Positions 59,247 to 64,000 of a stretch of DNA of 64,000 nucleotides are shown in pieces. The DNA lies in contig NZ_JAUSZL010000002.1 of NCBI RefSeq assembly GCF_030817535.1, positions 6,944,001 to 7,008,000 on the forward strand. Reading direction: 5' to 3'. Source of the stretch: Streptomyces sp. V3I8 (GTDB lineage: Bacteria > Actinomycetota > Actinomycetes > Streptomycetales > Streptomycetaceae). A program made the translations under genes and the position numbers. Position 1 is the first letter of the stretch. Each line of letters starts with the position of its first letter. The notes beneath the pieces were generated by a model. That model saw nothing but the letters and a program-made list of their open reading frames with translations. It was not told the DNA's origin and made no database searches.

Positions 59247-62200
59247 GCGACGACTGCACCTGCGGCGGAGCGTGCGGCGACGGATACGGGCCCGATGGCG
59301 GCACCGGTCGCGGTGGTGGCGCGTGCGGCGGTGGCGCGTGCGGCGGTCACGACGAGCGCCTCGCCCCGGCCCCGCTCCACAATCCCCCCGGCCGCACCGC
59401 CCTCGACTACCGCGTCGGCGACCACGGCTCCTTCCTGGCCGCCCTGCTCGACCGGCTCGCCTCCCCCGCGTACCCGGCGCTGCGCGGGCTGACGGTCCGT
59501 ACCCCGGACGACCCGGCGATCGGCCTGCTCGACGCCACCGCCGTCCTGGGCGACCTGCTCACCTTCCACTCGGAGCGGATCGCCGACGAGGCCTACCTGC
59601 GCACGGCCGACGAACACCGCTCCCTGGTGCTGCTGGGCCGGCTGGTAGGCCACCGGCCGCGTCCGGGCGTCGCCGCCGCCACCCATCTGGCGTACAACCT
59701 CGAACGGGACCCGCGCGCCGAGAGCCTGCCCGTGGTCATCCCGCGGGGCGCGCGCAGCCACAGCGTGCCCGCGTCCGCCGACGAGGAGTCGCAGACCTTC
59801 GAGACGAGCCGTGACCTGACGGCCCGCTGGGACTGGAACGAGCTGAAGGTCCGGCGCCGCCGCCCCTCCCTCGTCACCCCCGAGGATCTGGAGCGCCGGT
59901 CCGCGCTGTTCGTCGCCGGCACAGCCAACTCCCTGGCCGTGGGAGACCAGTTGCTCTTCGTCTTCGGTGAACAGGCGGGTGCCCGGCGGCTGCTGCTGCC
60001 CGTGGCGAGCGTCCGTGTCGACCGGGACGACGAGATCACCGCCATCGGGCTGCCCCGGTCGGCCCCGCCCACCTTGCGGGAACTCGTCGACGAGGTACGG
60101 CGCTGGACCACCGAGCCCGCGGCCCCCGGCGAGCCCGGCGACGAACCGCCCACACCACAGGTGCCCAACCCGCGCCCGGTCAGCCGTCTGATCGACGACC
60201 TCGACGACCAGGTCCTCGCCCCGCTGCGCGCGGACCTGGACGGCATCGGCACACCGGAGAGCCTCGCGGCCCGCCTCGCCGAGCCCGTCGCCCGCCTCGG
60301 CGAGGCCCAGGTCCTCGCGACACCGTACGAGGACGTGGCGGCCTGGTTCGAGCAGCTGGAAGCCGTACTGGCCGAACTGGCCGAGCGCGCAGTGGAGTTG
60401 GCGCCCGCCCAGCCGGTCCCGCCAGAGGAGGAGGGCTCGGCGGCGGCAGTGGCCCGGAGCGCGCCCGCGTCGGCGACCGGCCGCCACGAGGCCGCCTTCC
60501 AGGCCCTCGGCTCCGTCCTGCCCGCCCTCCGCGGCAGGGCACCGTCACCGTCCTCCACCGCCGGGCGCAGGTCCCGCCGCCCCGGCGCGGACACGGCCCG
60601 ACTGCTCTCGGTCCTCGACCCCGGCCTGAGCGGCCTCTACCCGGCCTGGCGCACGGCCGCCGCCCCCGGCACCCCACAGCTCCTGCGCGAGCTGCTCGCC
60701 CTGCGCGTGACCACCGCCCCCTTCGGCGCGATGGCCCCCCTCAAGCCCGTCCAGGACGACCGGGGCCGGGTCATCCGCACCGCGGACTGGCCCCTCACCG
60801 GCGCCTCCCTGGTCAGCATGCGCGTCGTGTTCGACACGGGGGGCAGGACTCCGGTGCGGGCGGAGTTCCAGTACGTCGAGGGCAGCAGCTCCGACCAGCG
60901 CGCGGAGAACCTCCCCCTCGCCGTGCCGGTCACCTTCCGGCTCGGCACGGGCGAGGTGGACCTGAACACCCACGCGGTCCAGGACAGCGAACAGAGCCGG
61001 CCCGACGAGCGGCCCGCCGCCGCCCAGGAGCCCGGCGTCACCGCGGTCCTGCGGGCGGGCCTGCCCGAGCGCACCCTCTTCGTGTCCCGCCCCGACGAGG
61101 ACGGCCTGGTCCACGTGGGCGTCCACAACGGCACCAGCGAACAGGTCACCCTCCGGCCCGGCGTCCCCGAGCAGTTCACGCACGGAGAGTACGAGGTCGG
61201 CCTCACCTACACCGTGGGCAGCGCCGCTCCGAACGTCGAGGTGGTCATCGCCTCGAAGCCGGAGCCCGCCAACCGCCGCGTGCTCCAGCTGGACTCGGTG
61301 CGCGACGGCATCACGGTCGGCAGCTGGGTGGCGATCCAGCGCCCCACGAAGGGGGCCGAGGGCGGCATCCCGGGCGACCCGGCCCTCGCGTACGTCACCA
61401 CGAAGGTCGTGTCGGCGCGGACGGCCGCGTACACCAACTACGGCATCACCGGCCGGGGCACCGAACTCGTCCTGGCCGACCCGTGGCTGGACGAGTTCGA
61501 CGTCCTGCTCTCGCACATCCGCGACACCACCGTGCACGCGCAGGGCGAACCGCTGCGCCTCGCCGACGAACCGCTCGGCGAGGACCTGCACGGCAACGAG
61601 ATCGAACTCGCCGAGCTGTACGACGGGTTGAGGCCCGGCCGCACTCTGATCGTCGACGGGGAGCGCAGCGACCTGCCCGGCGCCACCGCCGTGCGGGCCA
61701 CCGAGGTCGTCACCGTCGCCGCCGCCGAACCGGCGCTCGACCCGCGCCTGCCGGGCGACCACGTGCACACCGAGCTGACGCTCACCACGGATCTCGCGTA
61801 CCGCTACCGCCGCGAGAGCGTGCGCATCCTCGGCAACGTGGTCGAGGCGACGCACGGCGAGTCCCGTGACGAGGCGATCGGCAGCGGCGACCCGGACCGG
61901 GCGAACCAGTCGTTCGCGCTCTGGCAGTCACCCCTCACCTGGCTCGCCGACGACAACCCGCTCGGCGCCGCACCCGTCCTGGAGGTCAGGGCCGACGGTG
62001 TGCTCTGGCACGAGGTCGACAGCCTCGCCGGACGCGGCCCGCGCGAGCAGGTCTACATCACCGGCAGCACCGCCGACGGCCGCACCACCGTGACCTTCGG
62101 CGACGGCGTCCACGGCGCCCGGCTGCCCGGCGGCCACGAGAACATCCACGCCCGCTACCGCTTCGGCACGGGCCGGGCCGCCAACGTCCCCGCGGGCCGC

Positions 62201-63124
62201 GTCACCCAGGCCCTCACCCGGCCCCTGGGCGTCTTTGCGGTCACCAACCCGCGCCCGGCCACCGGCGGAGCGGACGCCGACGGACCCGCCCTGACGCGCC
62301 GCACGATCCCGCTCGCCGTCTCGGCGCTCGACCGGCTGGTGTCGGAGGCCGACTACGAGGACTTCGCCCGCTCCCGGGCCGGCGTCGGCCGGGCCGCCGC
62401 GCGCGAACTCTTCGACGGGCGACGGCGCGTGCTGCACGTGACGGTCGCGGGCACGGACGACGTGCCGATCGGGGGAGCCGGAGTCGGGACGGGAGCCGGC
62501 GACGGCGGCGACTCGCCCCTCCTGCGGTCCCTGCGCGCCGCGCTCACCGAGTACGGCGACCCGAACCTCCCGGTCCGCGTGGACGCCCGCGAACTCGTCG
62601 CACTCCTCGTGTCCGCGAAGGTGAAGGTGGCGCCCGACCACTCCTGGCAGCTCGTCGAAGCACGCCTGCGCCAGGCACTCCTGCGCGAACTGGGCTTCCA
62701 GGGGCGCGAGTTGGGGCAGCCCGCCCGCCTCTCCGACATCCTGGCCACGGCCCACCGGGTGCCCGGTGTCGACTACGTGGACGTCGACGTCTTCACCGGC
62801 GTACCCGCCTCCACGACCGCCGGGGAGCTGACGAAGCTGCTCGCGAACCCCGGCCTGCCGAAGGCCTCGGTCCCGGCGCGCGGAGCGACGTACGACGAGA
62901 AGACCCACACCGTCCGCGGGAAGGACGGCGAGACGCTGTCGGGGATCTGCGCCCGCTACGGCGTCCCGCTCACCGAACTCCTGCGCCTCAACCCCGACAT
63001 CACCGACACCCGCCGCCTGGCGAAGGGCCGCTCGGTGTACGTCTTCCGCGGCATCCGCCCCGCCCAGCTCGCCCTGCTGTCGCCGAGGGCCGCGGACACC
63101 CTGATTCTGACGGAGGTCAACTGA
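59243..63124 (+). CDS. cis12: Baseplate J-like wedge protein 2 with Cys-rich start and LysM-like end
   Basis: A 1293-residue second wedge-type protein. It starts with a Gly/Cys-rich leader (C5, C7, C11, C28 and C33), then the family segment TALDYRVGDHGSFLAALLDR and LGDLLTFHSERIADEAYLRT. The J-like core TYDLVSEADYEDFARSRAGVG-type block is near residues 1020-1050. At residues about 1225-1275 lies a LysM-like stretch, GKDGETLSGICARYGVPLTE then LLRLNPDITDTRRLAKGRSV, ahead of the C-terminal end. It overlaps its neighbours at both sides. LysM on this protein could contact tube or peptidoglycan. Confidence 0.88.
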   Translation: MSDDCTCGGACGDGYGPDGGTGRGGGACGGGACGGHDERLAPAPLHNPPGRTALDYRVGDHGSFLAALLDRLASPAYPALRGLTVRTPDDPAIGLLDATAVLGDLLTFHSERIADEAYLRTADEHRSLVLLGRLVGHRPRPGVAAATHLAYNLERDPRAESLPVVIPRGARSHSVPASADEESQTFETSRDLTARWDWNELKVRRRRPSLVTPEDLERRSALFVAGTANSLAVGDQLLFVFGEQAGARRLLLPVASVRVDRDDEITAIGLPRSAPPTLRELVDEVRRWTTEPAAPGEPGDEPPTPQVPNPRPVSRLIDDLDDQVLAPLRADLDGIGTPESLAARLAEPVARLGEAQVLATPYEDVAAWFEQLEAVLAELAERAVELAPAQPVPPEEEGSAAAVARSAPASATGRHEAAFQALGSVLPALRGRAPSPSSTAGRRSRRPGADTARLLSVLDPGLSGLYPAWRTAAAPGTPQLLRELLALRVTTAPFGAMAPLKPVQDDRGRVIRTADWPLTGASLVSMRVVFDTGGRTPVRAEFQYVEGSSSDQRAENLPLAVPVTFRLGTGEVDLNTHAVQDSEQSRPDERPAAAQEPGVTAVLRAGLPERTLFVSRPDEDGLVHVGVHNGTSEQVTLRPGVPEQFTHGEYEVGLTYTVGSAAPNVEVVIASKPEPANRRVLQLDSVRDGITVGSWVAIQRPTKGAEGGIPGDPALAYVTTKVVSARTAAYTNYGITGRGTELVLADPWLDEFDVLLSHIRDTTVHAQGEPLRLADEPLGEDLHGNEIELAELYDGLRPGRTLIVDGERSDLPGATAVRATEVVTVAAAEPALDPRLPGDHVHTELTLTTDLAYRYRRESVRILGNVVEATHGESRDEAIGSGDPDRANQSFALWQSPLTWLADDNPLGAAPVLEVRADGVLWHEVDSLAGRGPREQVYITGSTADGRTTVTFGDGVHGARLPGGHENIHARYRFGTGRAANVPAGRVTQALTRPLGVFAVTNPRPATGGADADGPALTRRTIPLAVSALDRLVSEADYEDFARSRAGVGRAAARELFDGRRRVLHVTVAGTDDVPIGGAGVGTGAGDGGDSPLLRSLRAALTEYGDPNLPVRVDARELVALLVSAKVKVAPDHSWQLVEARLRQALLRELGFQGRELGQPARLSDILATAHRVPGVDYVDVDVFTGVPASTTAGELTKLLANPGLPKASVPARGATYDEKTHTVRGKDGETLSGICARYGVPLTELLRLNPDITDTRRLAKGRSVYVFRGIRPAQLALLSPRAADTLILTEVN

Positions 63125-64000
63125 TGTCCAGGGAACCGGACGGACTCGCCGAGCTGCTTCCCCGGTGGCACCGGCTGCGCGACGCCCAGGAGGGCGAACC
63201 CCTGCGCGCCCTGCTCGCCGTCATGGCCGAACAGCTCGACCTCGTACGCGAAGGGGTCGAGCAGGGCTACGAGGACCTGTTCGTCGAGACGGCGGCCCCC
63301 TGGGTGCTGCCGTACCTCGGCGACCTGGTCGGTTACCGCACCCTGCCGGGGTACGAACGTGTGCTCACGCCTGGTCTGCGCGGCGGGAGTCCGGCCGCGC
63401 TCACCGAGGCCGTCGCACCCCGCGCCGACGTCGCCGCCACGGTCGCGAACCGCCGCCGCAAGGGCACCCTCCACCTCCTCGAAGAGCTCTCCGAGAACGT
63501 GGCCGGCTGGCCCGCACGCGCCGTCGAACTCTCCCGCCACCTCTCCCACCAGCAGCCCGTGAAGCTGTACGAGGCCGGAACCGACGCGGCGGGGCGCGGC
63601 ACCCGCGGGCGGCTGGCCGACCTCAGGGACGGCTCCGCGCTCGACCTGGCGGGCGGCCCCTTCGGCGAGGTGGCCCGCTCGGCCGACGTACGCAGGGCCG
63701 ACTCCCGCCACCGGCAGGGGGGTTGGACCCCGTCGGGTGTCGGACTCTTCGTCTGGCGGCTGAAGGCGCACTCGCTGACGTCGGCACCCGCGTACTGCGT
63801 CGACCGGGCCCGCAGCCTCTACACCTTCTCCATCCTCGGCAACGACACCCCGCTCGTCACCAGGCCGCTGCCCGAGCCCTCGCCGCACCACATCGCCGAG
63901 ATCGACAACGTCCCCGCCTTCATCCGCCGCCGCCGTCTCCACGACCGCCTCGCCGACCTCTACGGCCCCGGCAAGAGCTTCGTCATCCGGCGCGACGGCG
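63124..64000 (+). CDS. Tail-I-like baseplate protein, truncated by window end
   Basis: An open frame of at least 292 residues with no stop before the window end. It starts at ATG in a TGATG overlap with the previous stop. The N-terminal segment LAELLPRWHRLRDAQEGEPL then LVREGVEQGYEDLFVETAAP, WVLPYLGDLVGYRTL is the helix-rich start of eCIS phage tail-I-like proteins, which connect wedge and fibre. The rest is a repeat-free, beta-rich stretch (GLFVWRLKAHSLTSAPAYCV). The operon clearly continues to the right. Confidence 0.85.
   Translation, partial: MSREPDGLAELLPRWHRLRDAQEGEPLRALLAVMAEQLDLVREGVEQGYEDLFVETAAPWVLPYLGDLVGYRTLPGYERVLTPGLRGGSPAALTEAVAPRADVAATVANRRRKGTLHLLEELSENVAGWPARAVELSRHLSHQQPVKLYEAGTDAAGRGTRGRLADLRDGSALDLAGGPFGEVARSADVRRADSRHRQGGWTPSGVGLFVWRLKAHSLTSAPAYCVDRARSLYTFSILGNDTPLVTRPLPEPSPHHIAEIDNVPAFIRRRRLHDRLADLYGPGKSFVIRRDG

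Noticed and set aside
37562..64000. Prophage or type VI secretion interpretation
   Set aside because: There is no capsid, terminase, portal, integrase or TssJLM gene, whereas cap DUF4255, AAA+ ATPase and DUF4157 are typical eCIS parts.
1..64000. CRISPR arrays, tRNA or rRNA genes, riboswitches
   Set aside because: I found no regularly spaced repeats, no cloverleaf-like sequences and no ribosomal RNA motifs on reading through the window; weak structures could be missed by eye.

Overview
This window is chromosomal DNA from a Streptomyces or a close relative. The evidence is the very high GC content with a G/C third position in nearly every codon, frequent GTG starts, many TetR-family regulators, an MsiK-like orphan ABC ATPase, a [2Fe-2S] SoxR, a NamZ-type muramidase, and several copies of a short intergenic repeat (GCGCGGTTCCCCGCGCCCC-like) that I know from Streptomyces. 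I see no tRNA, rRNA, CRISPR array or intact transposase.

Left half (1 to about 37.2 kb), mixed metabolism. 1-3.7 kb holds transport genes (CitMHS transporter, MFS, MalK-type ATPase). 4-12.4 kb is a set of acyl/aldehyde oxidation genes (aldehyde and alcohol dehydrogenases, acyl-CoA dehydrogenase, MaoC hydratase) under two TetR regulators. Two pairs of near-identical dyads, one at 3948 and 9280, the other at 10868 and 12422, suggest two small scattered regulons. 12.5-21.1 kb holds soxR, a BKACE enzyme, two unknown proteins, a secreted Ntn acylase, an alpha/beta hydrolase and a secreted NamZ-like muramidase. 21.3-26.8 kb is a compact catabolic locus (SDR, acyl-CoA synthetase, TetR, acyl-CoA dehydrogenase, acyl-CoA-type kinase) whose parts match the logic of gamma-hydroxyacid/levulinate degradation. 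27-37.2 kb holds DUF202 membrane proteins, a Nudix hydrolase, a flavoprotein, a molybdenum oxidoreductase with cytochrome b, a class A beta-lactamase, the gluconate genes gntP-gntK with a GntR regulator, and a YchJ-like protein.

Right part (37.56 kb to the window end) is one long co-directional operon for a contractile injection system of the extracellular/cytoplasmic type (eCIS). In order it encodes sheath, tube, hub chaperone, a disordered conserved protein, DUF4255 cap protein, AAA+ ATPase, a small conserved protein, a 2197-residue DUF4157/tape-measure-like protein, a small acidic protein, tube/LysM adaptor proteins, hub and spike proteins, a gp25-like protein, two giant baseplate proteins and a tail-I-like protein cut by the window end. 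Many genes overlap by ATGA or TGATG, so translation is probably coupled. There is no capsid, terminase, integrase or TssJLM, which argues against a prophage or T6SS.

The most interesting point is at 50.5-52.3 kb. The last ~350 residues of the giant DUF4157 protein, and the whole next gene, are visibly less GC-rich than all the DNA around them. The C-terminus carries a His/Asn-type nuclease-like motif (QHLL...GG...NLVP...N...E) after a Pro/Lys-rich linker. The next gene looks like a cognate immunity gene. I read this as an exchangeable toxin-immunity cassette inside the injection-system operon, built onto the protein that probably sits in the tube lumen.
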